DNA of 45,788 bases from Gemmatimonadota bacterium (GCA_003222155.1 QHUU01000063.1:68794-114581); one strand, 5' to 3'. Shown: positions 30,858 to 39,513, counted from the first letter of the stretch. Made by a program: numbers and translations. Notes: generated by a model from the sequence alone, not told the origin.

Positions 30858-33047
30858 GTGGCCCGCGAGCCGCGTGTGTCGCGCCGGGAGTTCCTGAGCA
30901 TCGGCGCCACCGTCGGCGGGGGCCTGCTCCTGGGCTTCGAGCTGCCGGCACCGCCTGCCTCCCCGTTCTCGCCCAACGCGTTCATTCGCATCGACCGCGA
31001 CGGTCGCGTGACGCTGATCATGCACAAGGTCGAAATGGGACAGGGAACCTATACGTCGATGTCGATGCTCCTCGCCGAGGAGCTGGAGGTGGACCTGGGC
31101 GACGTGCGGCTGGAGCATGCGCCCGCCGACGACGCCCGGTACGCGGAGCCGCTGTTCGGGGTGCAGGAGACGGGCGGATCCACGTCGGTGCGCGGCAACT
31201 GGGAGCCGCTGCGCCGCGCCGGGGCGAGCGCGCGCAGCCTGCTCGTCGCCGCCGCGGCGGCGACTTGGAGCGTCGATCCGGCCTCGTGCCACGCCGCGCG
31301 GGGGAGCGTGATTCACGATCCCACGAATCGCAGTCTCGGCTACGGCGCGCTGGTCGACAAGGCGGCGACGCTGCGGGTGCCGAGTCGCGTGCCGCTGAAA
31401 GACCCCAAGGACTTCAAGCTGATCGGCACGCCCGCGAAGCGCGTGGACGCTCCCGCCAAGGTCGACGGCACGGCGCAGTTCGGCATCGACGTGCGACTCG
31501 CGGGAATGAAGGTCGCCACGGTCGCCGCGTGTCCGGTGTTCGGCGGCAAGCTCGCGAGCGTCGACGACGCGAAGGCCAAAGCCATTCCGGGGGTGCGTCA
31601 GATCGTGCGCCTGGAGGACGCGGTGGCGGTGGTCGCCGATCACATGTGGGCCGCCAAGCAGGGCCTCGCGGCCCTCGACATCCGCTGGGACGACGGGCCA
31701 AACGCCGGCCTCGCCACCGCGGACATCGTCCGGGCGCTGGCCGAAGCGTCGCAGAAGCCCGGCGTGGTCGCACGCGCCGAGGGCGATGCGGCGGCGGCGT
31801 TGGCGGGCGCCGACCGCAAGATCGAGGCGGTGTACGAGCTGCCGTTCCTCGCACACGCCACGCTCGAGCCGGTGAACTGCACCGTGCACGTGCGGCCGGA
31901 CGGCTGCGACCTGTGGCTGGGCACGCAGGTGCCGACGTTCACCCAGACGGCGGCCGCCAAGCTGACCGGCCTGCCGCGCGGCAAGGTGCGCGTGCACAAT
32001 CACCTGCTGGGCGGCGGCTTCGGCCGGCGCCTCGAGGTCGACTTCGTCGTCCGGGCGGTGCAGATCGCCAAGCAGGTCAGCGGGCCCGTGAAAGTGGTGT
32101 GGACCCGCGAAGAAGATATCCAGCACGACATGTATCGGCCCTATTACTACGACCGGATCGCGGCCGGCCTCGACGCCGGCGGCAAGCCGGTCGCGTGGAC
32201 GCATCGCGTCACCGGCTCGTCGATCATGGCGCGGGTGGCGAGCGAGCTGTTCCCCAAGAACCTGCGGGTGATCCGGGCGCTGGGCTTGCACCAGCTGATG
32301 GCCTCGATCAAGGGCCTCGACACCGACGCCGTGGAGGGCGCGGTGGAGCCGCCCTACGACCTGCCCAACATCCGCGTCGAGTACGTGCGGCAGGAGCCGC
32401 CGGGGATTCCCACCGCGTTCTGGCGCGGCGTGGGGCCGACCCACAGCATTTTCGTGGTCGAAAGCTTCATCGACGAGCTGGCCGCGGCGGCGCGGCAGGA
32501 TCCGGTCGCGTACCGGCGGGCGTTGCTCGACCGCTCGCCACGAGCCAAGGCCGTGCTCGACCTGGCAGCCGAGAAGGCGGGATGGGGACAGCCCCTGCAT
32601 CCGCGCAGCGCGCGCGGGGTCGCCCTGCTGCACGCGTTCGGGAGTTACATCGCGCAGGTTGCGGAAGTCGCCGTGTCGCCGCAGGGCGACGTGCGCGTCA
32701 CGCGCGTGGTGTGCGCCGTCGACTGCGGCACGATCGTCAATCCGGACACGGTCAAGGCGCAGATGGAGGGCGGCATCGTGTTCGGCGTGACGGGCGCCCT
32801 GTTCGGCGAGATCACGATCAAGGGTGGGCGCGTCGAGCAGCACAACTTCAACGACTACCGCATGCTGCGTATCAACGAAGCGCCGGTGATCGAGGTCCAT
32901 CTCGTGCCGAGCACGGAGACGCCGGGGGGTGTGGGGGAGCCGGGCACGTCGTGCGTGATGCCGGCGGTGGCGAACGCCATCTTCGCCGCGACAGGGACGC
33001 GGATCCGGAAACTCCCGGTCAAAGACCAGCTGCGTGCGGTGAGCTGA
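30858..33047 (+). CDS. molybdopterin-binding subunit of a molybdenum hydroxylase (IorB-like)
   Basis: The catalytic subunit of a xanthine-oxidase-family enzyme, 729 residues, matching the IorB/aldehyde oxidase large subunit. A twin-arginine signal is visible (VSRREFLSIGATVGGGLLLGF split as SRREFLS then a hydrophobic stretch), so the folded enzyme is exported. Molybdopterin-binding segments include KVEMGQGTYTSMSML (about 56-70), GGGFGRRLEVDF (about 382-393) and AFWRGVGPTHSIF; the catalytic Glu is in PGGVGEPGTS (about 695). GTG at 30858 follows the IorA-like stop by one base. The oxidised substrate (aldehyde or N-heterocycle) cannot be read from sequence. Electrons would leave via a cytochrome or cupredoxin. 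Confidence 0.93.
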   Translation: MAREPRVSRREFLSIGATVGGGLLLGFELPAPPASPFSPNAFIRIDRDGRVTLIMHKVEMGQGTYTSMSMLLAEELEVDLGDVRLEHAPADDARYAEPLFGVQETGGSTSVRGNWEPLRRAGASARSLLVAAAAATWSVDPASCHAARGSVIHDPTNRSLGYGALVDKAATLRVPSRVPLKDPKDFKLIGTPAKRVDAPAKVDGTAQFGIDVRLAGMKVATVAACPVFGGKLASVDDAKAKAIPGVRQIVRLEDAVAVVADHMWAAKQGLAALDIRWDDGPNAGLATADIVRALAEASQKPGVVARAEGDAAAALAGADRKIEAVYELPFLAHATLEPVNCTVHVRPDGCDLWLGTQVPTFTQTAAAKLTGLPRGKVRVHNHLLGGGFGRRLEVDFVVRAVQIAKQVSGPVKVVWTREEDIQHDMYRPYYYDRIAAGLDAGGKPVAWTHRVTGSSIMARVASELFPKNLRVIRALGLHQLMASIKGLDTDAVEGAVEPPYDLPNIRVEYVRQEPPGIPTAFWRGVGPTHSIFVVESFIDELAAAARQDPVAYRRALLDRSPRAKAVLDLAAEKAGWGQPLHPRSARGVALLHAFGSYIAQVAEVAVSPQGDVRVTRVVCAVDCGTIVNPDTVKAQMEGGIVFGVTGALFGEITIKGGRVEQHNFNDYRMLRINEAPVIEVHLVPSTETPGGVGEPGTSCVMPAVANAIFAATGTRIRKLPVKDQLRAVS

Positions 33048-33063
33048 GCGTGGCCGCGCCCGC

Positions 33064-34356
33064 ATGACGCCCGGGCAGCGCTTCCTCGCGGCGCGCTGGG
33101 GCTATGTGGCGGTCGTCCTGCTGGCGACCCTGACCCAGCTCCATTTCTCCCCCGATCTCTCGGCCGCCGCGGAGCGGCTGGTGCGCGCCTTCACCCCCTC
33201 CCTCGGCTGGCGGGACGCGATCGACGGATTGCGGAACACGGTGCTGTTCGCCGGGCTCGGGGCGGTGTGGGTGGTGACGTCCCGGTCCGGCAACGTGCGC
33301 GCCGAGATCCGGCGGGCGACGGTCGTCGGGCTGGCGCTGAGCGCCAGCGTGGAAGGCCTGCAGGTGTTCTCACCGGTGCGGACCGCGAGCATCGTGGATG
33401 TCACGACCAACACGCTCGGTGCGCTGGCAGGCGCCGGCGCGGTCGCGCTGTTGATCTCCGCGCTCGTGGCAGCGAAGGGGGCGCGGTCGTACCTGGGCGT
33501 GCCGACCTTCCTGCTGGCCGGCGCGTACGGCGGCGCGACGCTGTGCGAGGCGCTGACACCGCTGTTCGGGCCGGCTGCGCTGCCGTGGAGCGCCGGTGGA
33601 CCGCTCGGGCGCCTGGGCGCGGCGTTTCACGCGGCGGGTCCGGTCTCGTTCGACACGCTGCCGCTGATCGATCTGCTGCTGTTCGCGCCGGCCGGATTTG
33701 TCTCCATGATGCTGTTACGCGAGCGGGGGCGTGACGCGCGCTGGGTAGGCGTCGCGGGCGCCGGGGCTGCGCTCGCGCTCGTGGCGGAGCTGGGGCACGG
33801 GATGCTGGGATTTCCCGTCTGGTGGGAAGCGGTGCTGGTGCGCGCGGCGGGCCTGGGGCTGGGCGCTTGGACGGCGCATCGCGGACTCGCGGCGCTGACG
33901 CGGCTGTTGAGGGGAGCGGCACGGGCGCGCGTGGTGGTGCTCGCGTACGGCGGGCTGCTGGTGCTGTGGGGATGGCGCTTGTTCATGCCGCGGACGGATG
34001 TGCACGCGATCGCCGATCAGCTGACGCTCGAGCACATCGTGCCGCTGGCGTCGCTCGCCGAGCGGGTGGACGCGTTCAGCGCGCTGCACGTATTGCAGCA
34101 GTTTCTCTTGTATCTGCCGCTCGGCAGCATGCTGGCGGTCTGGCCGCTGCGCCTCCGGGGGCGTTGGGCGCACCTGTGGCCGGGCGTGTGGCTCTGCGTC
34201 GTGATCGAACTGGGACATATTCTCATCGCCGATCGCACGTTCGACGTGACGAACGCCCTGGTGGGGTGTGCCGGGCTCGGGATCGGGTGGATCGTGGTGC
34301 GGCGCTCGGGGTTCGCGCCCTACGGGGAGGCGCTGGCGCCCGTCGTCGCCCGTTAG
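33064..34356 (+). CDS. VanZ-like membrane protein with three tandem VanZ-type modules
   Basis: A 430-residue polytopic protein, more than twice the length of a single VanZ domain. Three modules with the same plan can be seen: (1) about residues 55-130, LRNTVLFAGLGAVWVV then SASVEGLQVFSPVRTASIVD; (2) about 200-285, LIDLLLFAPAGFVSMMLL then LVAELGHGMLGFPVWWEAV; (3) about 340-415, LQQFLLYLPLGSMLAVW then VVIELGHILIADRTFDVT. Each has the acidic Glu-(Leu)-x2 followed by a polar turn that marks VanZ. The founding member gives low-level teicoplanin resistance; most relatives have unknown function, often in envelope or exopolysaccharide clusters. It starts 16 bp after the IorB-like gene. Confidence 0.8.
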   Translation: MTPGQRFLAARWGYVAVVLLATLTQLHFSPDLSAAAERLVRAFTPSLGWRDAIDGLRNTVLFAGLGAVWVVTSRSGNVRAEIRRATVVGLALSASVEGLQVFSPVRTASIVDVTTNTLGALAGAGAVALLISALVAAKGARSYLGVPTFLLAGAYGGATLCEALTPLFGPAALPWSAGGPLGRLGAAFHAAGPVSFDTLPLIDLLLFAPAGFVSMMLLRERGRDARWVGVAGAGAALALVAELGHGMLGFPVWWEAVLVRAAGLGLGAWTAHRGLAALTRLLRGAARARVVVLAYGGLLVLWGWRLFMPRTDVHAIADQLTLEHIVPLASLAERVDAFSALHVLQQFLLYLPLGSMLAVWPLRLRGRWAHLWPGVWLCVVIELGHILIADRTFDVTNALVGCAGLGIGWIVVRRSGFAPYGEALAPVVAR

Positions 34357-34361
34357 CCAGA

Positions 34362-34399
34362 CCGTGCTCCAGCCTCCCATCGACGAGGCCGTGGACCAC
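34362..34399. repeat. 38-bp repeat of the carrier-protein gene 3' region (copy A)
   Basis: 33 of 38 bases match 36811-36848, which lies within the carrier-protein gene near its 3' end. In the same (minus) orientation copy A would read VVHGLVDGRLEHG against VVHGLVDGEREHG in the carrier protein. It lies just after the VanZ stop and before the isomerase start. It looks like a relic of the carrier gene end, left by duplication or rearrangement. Confidence 0.6.
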
Positions 34400-34441
34400 G
34401 GAGCGCTTGGTCATCGACTACGTCCGACCATGGAGATATCG

Positions 34442-35509
34442 ATGAAGACGATCCGGGGGCCCGCGATCTTTCTCGCCCAGTTCGCGGGCGACGACCCGCC
34501 GTTCAACTCGCTCGCCGGCATGGCGGGCTGGGCCGCTTCGCACGGCTACACAGGCATCCAGATCCCGACCTGGGACGCGCGTCTCTTCGACCTCGATAAG
34601 GCGGCCTCGAGCCGGGCCTATTGTGACGAGGTCAAGGGCACGCTCGCCGCGCATGGCCTCGCCGTCACCGAGCTGGCGACCCATCTCCAGGGCCACCTCG
34701 TCGCGGTCCACCCGGTCTACGACTCCCTCGTCGACGGCTTCGCCGCCCCGGCCGTGCGTGGCAAGCCCGAGGCCCGCGCCCGCTGGGCCGTGGAGCAGGT
34801 CAAAGCCGCGGCGAAGGCCTGTCGCAACCTGGGGCTCGACACGATGGTGAGCTTCACCGGCGCCCTGGCCTGGCCGTTCCTGTACCCGTTCCCGCAGCGA
34901 CCGGCGGGCTTGATCGAGACCGCGTTCGACGAGCTGGCGAAGCGATGGAAGCCGCTCCTCGACTTCTGCGACTCGCAGGGGGTCAACGTCGGCTTCGAGC
35001 TGCATCCGGGCGAGGACCTGTTCGACGGCGCCACGTTCGAGATGCTGCTCGACCGGCTAGGCGGGCATCCGCGCTGCGGCATCAACTACGACCCCTCGCA
35101 CTTCGTGCTGCAGTGTCTCGACTATCTCGAGTTCATCGACCTGTATCACGAGCGGATCGTCGCCTTCCACGTGAAAGATGCAGAGTTCAACCCGACCGGT
35201 CGGCAGGGCGTGTACGGCGGCTTCCAGCCGTGGATCGGCCGCGCCGGCCGGTTCCGCTCGCTGGGTGACGGCCAGGTCGATTTCCGCGGGATCTTCTCGA
35301 AGCTCACCCAGTACGGCTACGCCGGCTGGGCCGTGCTCGAATGGGAGTGCTGCCTGAAGCATCCGGAGGAGGGCGCGCGCGAGGGCGCGGGCTTCATCCG
35401 CGATCACCTCATCCGGGTGACGGAGCGGGCGTTCGACGACTTCGCCGCCGGCGGCGTCGATCAGGCCGCGAACCGCCGGTTGCTCGGGCTCGACGGGAAA
35501 GCGCCGTGA
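34442..35509 (+). CDS. sugar phosphate isomerase/epimerase (xylose-isomerase-like TIM barrel)
   Basis: A 355-residue TIM-barrel enzyme of the AP endonuclease 2/IolE-like fold. Metal-ligand motifs are GFELHPGEDLFDG (about residues 182-194, Glu and His), INYDPSHFVLQ (about 212-222, Asp and His) and VAFHVKDAEFNP (about 240-251, His and Asp), ending with AVLEWECCLK (last Glu ligand). The substrate is probably a sugar or inositol derivative. The ATG at 34442 has GGAG six bases upstream; an in-frame ATG at 34430 lacks one. It overlaps the following oxidoreductase start (GTGA), a pairing typical of sugar or inositol catabolism. Confidence 0.9.
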   Translation: MKTIRGPAIFLAQFAGDDPPFNSLAGMAGWAASHGYTGIQIPTWDARLFDLDKAASSRAYCDEVKGTLAAHGLAVTELATHLQGHLVAVHPVYDSLVDGFAAPAVRGKPEARARWAVEQVKAAAKACRNLGLDTMVSFTGALAWPFLYPFPQRPAGLIETAFDELAKRWKPLLDFCDSQGVNVGFELHPGEDLFDGATFEMLLDRLGGHPRCGINYDPSHFVLQCLDYLEFIDLYHERIVAFHVKDAEFNPTGRQGVYGGFQPWIGRAGRFRSLGDGQVDFRGIFSKLTQYGYAGWAVLEWECCLKHPEEGAREGAGFIRDHLIRVTERAFDDFAAGGVDQAANRRLLGLDGKAP

Positions 35510-36684
35510 TCGAAGGGCGCGGCGAGGCTTCGGCCGACGGCCCCATCCGTCTGGGGATGGTGGGGGGCGGGCAGGGCGCCTTCATCGGCGCCGTGCACCG
35601 CATCGCCGCCCGGCTGGACGATCACTACGTGCTCGTGGCCGGCGCCCTGTCGTCCGATCCGACACGGGCGATGCAATCGGCGCGCGACCTCGGCCTCGCC
35701 CCCGACCGCGCCTACGGCGATTTCAAGGCGATGGCAGCGGCCGAGGCCGCGCGCGAGGACGGCATTGAAGTGGTAGGGATCGTGACGCCCAACCATTTGC
35801 ATGCGTCCGTTGCCGCCGCCTTCCTCCAGGCCGGCATGCACGTCATCTGCGACAAGCCGCTCGCGACGACCGTCGCCGAGGCGCGCGACCTCGTTCGCTT
35901 GACGAAGCAAACGGGGAAGGTCTTCGCGGTGACCTACAACTACACCGGCTACCCCCTGATCCGCCAGGCGCGCGCCATGATGGCCGCGGGCGAGCTCGGC
36001 GACATCCGCGTCGTGCACGTCGAGTATGTCCAGGACTGGCTCACCGAGCGGCTGGAGGCGACGGGCCAGAAACAGGCGGCTTGGCGCACGGATCCGGCGC
36101 AAGCGGGGGCGGGCGGCGCGCTGGGGGACATCGGCACGCATGCCTACCATCTCGCTTGCTTCGTCACGGGGCTCACCCTCGACTCGCTGTGCGCGGATCT
36201 GACCACCTTCGTCTCCGGCCGCCGGCTCGACGACAACGCACAGATCCTGTTGCGCTTCCGGGGCGGCGCGCGGGGAGTGCTGTGGGCGAGCCAGGTGGCG
36301 CCCGGCAACGAGAACGGACTGCGGCTTCGGGTCTACGGCAGCAAGGGCGGGCTGGAGTGGCATCAGGAGAACCCGAACGAGCTGTGGCACGCGCCCTTGG
36401 GTCAGCCGCCGCGTCGGCTCACCCGGGCTGGCCCGGGCGCCGGGCCGGCGGCCACCCGCGTGACTCGCATCCCGGCGGGCCATCCCGAGGGCTATCTCGA
36501 AGGCTTCGCGACCATCTACACGGAGGTGGCGCACGCGATCCGCGCCGCCCGGCACCGCAAGAAGCCCGACAGCGAGGTCTTGTTCCCGACCGTCGAGGAC
36601 GGTCTCCACGGCGTGGAGTTCATCGACGCCGCGGTGAGATCAAGCGCAAACGGAGCAGTCTGGGTCAGAAAGGAGCAGGTGTGA
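35506..36684 (+). CDS. Gfo/Idh/MocA-family NAD(P)-dependent oxidoreductase
   Basis: A 392-residue sugar/inositol dehydrogenase-type protein. The N-terminal Rossmann motif is LGMVGGGQGAFIGAVHR (about residues 15-31), followed by GIVTPNHLHASVAAAFLQAG and the CDKPLATTVAEA segment with the EKP-like catalytic Lys (about 117-130). The C-terminal alpha/beta domain has GGALGDIGTHAYHLACFVTG (about 201-220), holding the conserved Asp and His. GTG at 35506 overlaps the isomerase stop. The two enzymes likely act in sequence: oxidation to a keto-sugar and then isomerisation. The specific sugar is unknown. It converges on the carrier-protein gene with 44 bp between stops. Confidence 0.92.
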   Translation: MIEGRGEASADGPIRLGMVGGGQGAFIGAVHRIAARLDDHYVLVAGALSSDPTRAMQSARDLGLAPDRAYGDFKAMAAAEAAREDGIEVVGIVTPNHLHASVAAAFLQAGMHVICDKPLATTVAEARDLVRLTKQTGKVFAVTYNYTGYPLIRQARAMMAAGELGDIRVVHVEYVQDWLTERLEATGQKQAAWRTDPAQAGAGGALGDIGTHAYHLACFVTGLTLDSLCADLTTFVSGRRLDDNAQILLRFRGGARGVLWASQVAPGNENGLRLRVYGSKGGLEWHQENPNELWHAPLGQPPRRLTRAGPGAGPAATRVTRIPAGHPEGYLEGFATIYTEVAHAIRAARHRKKPDSEVLFPTVEDGLHGVEFIDAAVRSSANGAVWVRKEQV

Positions 36685-36728
36685 CGGGGAGGGGCTCGCG
36701 ACATGGGTCGCCCCTTCGCGTCGTCTCG

Positions 36729-37079
36729 TCACCCGGCGGCTCTGCTGGAGTCCAAGCCGCTGTCCCGTGCGCTTCCTCTCCGCCGCGAACCCGGGGGCGC
36801 GTCCGCGAGGCCGTGCTCCCGCTCTCCATCGACGAGGCCGTGCACCACCCGCGCGATGTCCTCGATGGTTTCGAACCGGTCGGGCACCAATTCCTCATCG
36901 GGGACCTCCACGCCGAACTGCTCGTGGATGAACGCCAGCAGCTCGACCACTCCGAGCGAGTCCACGTACCCGTCCTGGAACAAGTGGGCGCGGCGAGAGA
37001 AGGCGGGGTCGTCGCGCGCCACGCGAAAATGGCTCCGCACGAATCCTTCCAGCCGGGCGGCGATCTGGTCGTTGGTCAT
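36729..37079 (-). CDS. acyl/peptidyl carrier protein
   Basis: A 116-residue carrier protein. The phosphopantetheine attachment Ser lies in DGYVDSLGVVELLAFIHEQF (about residues 41-42 of the four-helix domain), followed by the acidic helix 2 and third helix (EELVPDRFETIEDIARVVHG). The pattern DGYxDSLG resembles DltC and other free-standing carriers. The usual domain ends near residue 82; the last 35 residues (Arg/Ser/Gly-rich) form an unusual tail of unknown purpose. The ATG overlaps the AsnB-like stop (ATGA), so it is the last gene of the four-gene operon. A phosphopantetheinyl transferase would be needed from elsewhere. Positions 36811-36848 are repeated at 34362-34399. Confidence 0.9.
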   Translation of the reverse strand: MTNDQIAARLEGFVRSHFRVARDDPAFSRRAHLFQDGYVDSLGVVELLAFIHEQFGVEVPDEELVPDRFETIEDIARVVHGLVDGEREHGLADAPPGSRRRGSARDSGLDSSRAAG

Positions 37080-38350
37080 GTCGGTCCACCCAAGGCAGGT
37101 AATGCCGCACGGTAACGCCCCCCGCAAATGAAGCGCGAGAGGAGCGCAGGGTCGGTGATGCCGTGCAACGCCGCGAACCGCGCGCGCAGCGCCTGGCCGT
37201 CTATCCCTCGATCGAGACACAGCCCCAACACACCGCCGTCCTCGCGACCGCCCACCTGCGCCCGCGTCTTCGGGCGGTCGTACACATAGGCGGGAATCTC
37301 GTCCCCGAACACCATGCGGCACAGGCGGGGCTTGCGGTCGGCGAGACTGAGGAAAGCCTCCGGCAGCGCCATGTAATGGTCGACGACCACGGCGTACGGC
37401 TGCACCGCGCGCACCCCCCAGGCGTGGAACGGCCCCACCTCGCGGTGCGAGGCTTCGAGGCCGCGGACCAGGGCGGCGCGGAGCCGGGGGAGCGGGACGC
37501 GGGGGAGGGCGTAGAATGTCCGCCCGCCGATCTGCTCGGCGTGGTAGTCGGCCAGCAGCTCGTTGGCGATGTCCCCGGTCAGCGCGACGGGTGCCGCGCT
37601 GTCGGACGCGTGCAGCTGCGCGATCCCACGGGCCAGCGCGGCATTGACGAGCCCGGCGTGCACGTTGAAGTCGCGCCAGTCGATGCCTTCCAAGAGCACG
37701 GTGTCGAGCAGCTCGAGGAGCTCGTCGGCGGACAGGGTGATCCGGGTCAAGGGCAGGCCCAGGTCCGCCGCAAGCCGCGCGGCGGTAAGTCGGTCACCAC
37801 TGGACGCACTCCCGGCCCAGTCGAGATCGAAACTCACCGCGCGCAGCCCCGGAAGGTGGCGCCGCGCCACGACGGCGATCCCGGTGCTGTCCAGGCCACC
37901 CGAGAGGCAGACGTACACCGGGGTGTCACCGAGCTCGCGCGCCAAAGCGGCGCAATAGCGGTCGAGCTCGGAGCGGATGCGCGCTGCGATGGCTGCGACC
38001 GGCAAGGGTTGCCGGGGCGCCACCGCGCGCTGGGTGCGCCCGGGCGGGTCAGCCTGCACCGCGGTTGCAGGCGGCACCGCCCAGATCTCCTCGAAGCAAC
38101 TGCCCGCCTCGACCAGGTGACGCGGCCGGGCCGCGAAGAGCAGCTCCCCGTCGGTGCGGCGTGCCCAGAAGAGCTTGTTGATCCCGAGCGCATCCCGCAC
38201 GATCTGGACGCCGGCCGGTCCCCGGGCCACGCAGGCGAAGGCGCCACGCGGCTCCGAGGCGAGCGGCGCGTATTGATCGGGCGGCGTGGTCACGACGCGC
38301 CCGTTCGTCCACCCGAAGTTCGGGTCGAGCTCGCCTACGAGCCGGAACAC
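37076..38350 (-). CDS. asparagine-synthetase-like amidotransferase with atypical active sites
   Basis: A 424-residue protein with the AsnB synthetase domain. The ATP pyrophosphatase loop is intact: VYVCLSGGLDSTGIAV (about residues 152-167), followed by VSFDLDWAG. The usual Mg-binding motif (GDGGDE/GEGSDE) reads TGDIANELLADYH, with Asn in place of the second Asp. The N-terminal part (about 1-95) resembles the second half of a class II glutaminase (GAFACVARG, VRDALGINKLFWA, ELLFAARPRHLVEAG) but lacks the N-terminal catalytic Cys. It may therefore use ammonia or another amine, as beta-lactam synthetases do. GTG at 38350 overlaps the aminotransferase end by 16 bp; the carrier gene follows with an ATGA overlap. 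Confidence 0.8.
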   Translation of the reverse strand: MFRLVGELDPNFGWTNGRVVTTPPDQYAPLASEPRGAFACVARGPAGVQIVRDALGINKLFWARRTDGELLFAARPRHLVEAGSCFEEIWAVPPATAVQADPPGRTQRAVAPRQPLPVAAIAARIRSELDRYCAALARELGDTPVYVCLSGGLDSTGIAVVARRHLPGLRAVSFDLDWAGSASSGDRLTAARLAADLGLPLTRITLSADELLELLDTVLLEGIDWRDFNVHAGLVNAALARGIAQLHASDSAAPVALTGDIANELLADYHAEQIGGRTFYALPRVPLPRLRAALVRGLEASHREVGPFHAWGVRAVQPYAVVVDHYMALPEAFLSLADRKPRLCRMVFGDEIPAYVYDRPKTRAQVGGREDGGVLGLCLDRGIDGQALRARFAALHGITDPALLSRFICGGRYRAALPALGGPT

Positions 38351-39513
38351 GCGGGTCGCATGGCGGCGCGTTGCAGGATGGCCAGACCGCGTTCGCACAT
38401 GTCGCGCGAGGCGGTCAGCGCCAGCCGGAAGTAGCCCCGATGGTGGAACAGCGGGGCGGGAAGCACGAGCACGCCCGCCGCCGCGAGCTCACGGGTGAAT
38501 TCGAAGTCGTCCCGCCCGTCGGGCGTCCCCACGTACAGAAACAGCGTGGCATCGGCCGGGGCGACTTCATAGCCCGCTTCGCGCAGGAGCGCTACCGTCC
38601 GGACACGCCGCTCGTCGAGCCACGCGAGATCGTGGTGCAGCGCCAGGAGCGCCGGGATGGCGGACTCCATGAGCGCATTCGGCGTGCAGAGCCCGAGGAT
38701 ACGACTCCAGCGGACCGCTTCGTCGGCCAGCGTCGCGCGGCGCGGATGACGCGGCGACACGGCGAGATATCCGGCGCGCTGCCCCTGTAGGAAGTGGTAT
38801 TTCCCGAACGAATACACGATGAGCGTCGCCGGCCAGGCCGCCGCCGGACTGGAGAACGTTCCGGCCGCCACGAAATCGCGATGCGTCTCGTCGGCGATGA
38901 GCGTGAGTGGTCTCCCGGTGCGGCGCTCGGCTGCGGCCAAGACGTCGGCCAGCGCGGCCCACGTGGTGGACGGGTAGTGGCGTCCGGTGGGATTGGCCGG
39001 CTGACTCAGCAGCACGGCACAGGTACGCGGTGTGATCGCCGCTGCGAGCGCCGTCACGTCGAGGCCGAAATCCGGTCCCCCCAAAGGTACGAGCACCGGC
39101 GAGAGGCCCAGATGGCGAGCGTACAAGGGATAGTCGAGCCACGCGGGCACCGGGATGACCACCTCGTCGCCCGGCTGTCCCGCGAGACGCAACGCGAGGT
39201 GCAGGCCGGCCATGGCCCCCGGCGCGAGCACTACGTCGCGGTATGACCAGGCAAGCCCGTGGCTCCGGCGCAGGGCGTCGGCCACCGCCCGGCGCGCGCG
39301 CGTTTGACCTCCGAAGGGACTGTATTGGAGCGACAGCGCGCGCCGTTCCGCGAGCGCCTCCACCAGCACGGCGCGCGTGGACTCGGCTACGCCGTCGTAG
39401 GGGTTCGCGTACGAGAAGTCGCACAAGCGATCGCCCAGGTGCACCACGTCGCGGCGGATCGCCTCGAAGGCCTCGAGCGGCGCGAGCAGCACCGCAAGCT
39501 CGTCCGGAATCAT
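38335..39513 (-). CDS. PLP-dependent aminotransferase, class I/II
   Basis: A 392-residue fold-type I aminotransferase. Family landmarks: YSPFGGQTRARRAVADALRR (substrate/cofactor loop, about 82-101), VVLAPGAMAGLHLAL (phosphate site), LLSQPANPTGRHYP (the conserved Asn-Pro-Thr-Gly), ADETHRDF (Asp binding the PLP nitrogen, about 205), VYSFGKYHFLQGQRAGYL (Schiff-base Lys, about 236, and the following Arg), and a C-terminal Arg in FRLALTASRD for the carboxylate. The amino acid it forms cannot be told. It overlaps the ligase stop (ATGA) upstream and the AsnB-like gene downstream by 16 bp. Confidence 0.93.
   Translation of the reverse strand: MIPDELAVLLAPLEAFEAIRRDVVHLGDRLCDFSYANPYDGVAESTRAVLVEALAERRALSLQYSPFGGQTRARRAVADALRRSHGLAWSYRDVVLAPGAMAGLHLALRLAGQPGDEVVIPVPAWLDYPLYARHLGLSPVLVPLGGPDFGLDVTALAAAITPRTCAVLLSQPANPTGRHYPSTTWAALADVLAAAERRTGRPLTLIADETHRDFVAAGTFSSPAAAWPATLIVYSFGKYHFLQGQRAGYLAVSPRHPRRATLADEAVRWSRILGLCTPNALMESAIPALLALHHDLAWLDERRVRTVALLREAGYEVAPADATLFLYVGTPDGRDDFEFTRELAAAGVLVLPAPLFHHRGYFRLALTASRDMCERGLAILQRAAMRPACSGS

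Noticed and set aside
30834-33065. 743-residue minus-strand frame antisense to the IorB-like gene
   Set aside because: Same reason: a shadow of GC-rich coding sequence, rich in Arg, His and Gln.
37076-38350. Lasso-peptide cyclase
   Set aside because: No precursor, protease (B protein) or recognition element gene is nearby, and the operon carries a carrier protein and ligase instead.
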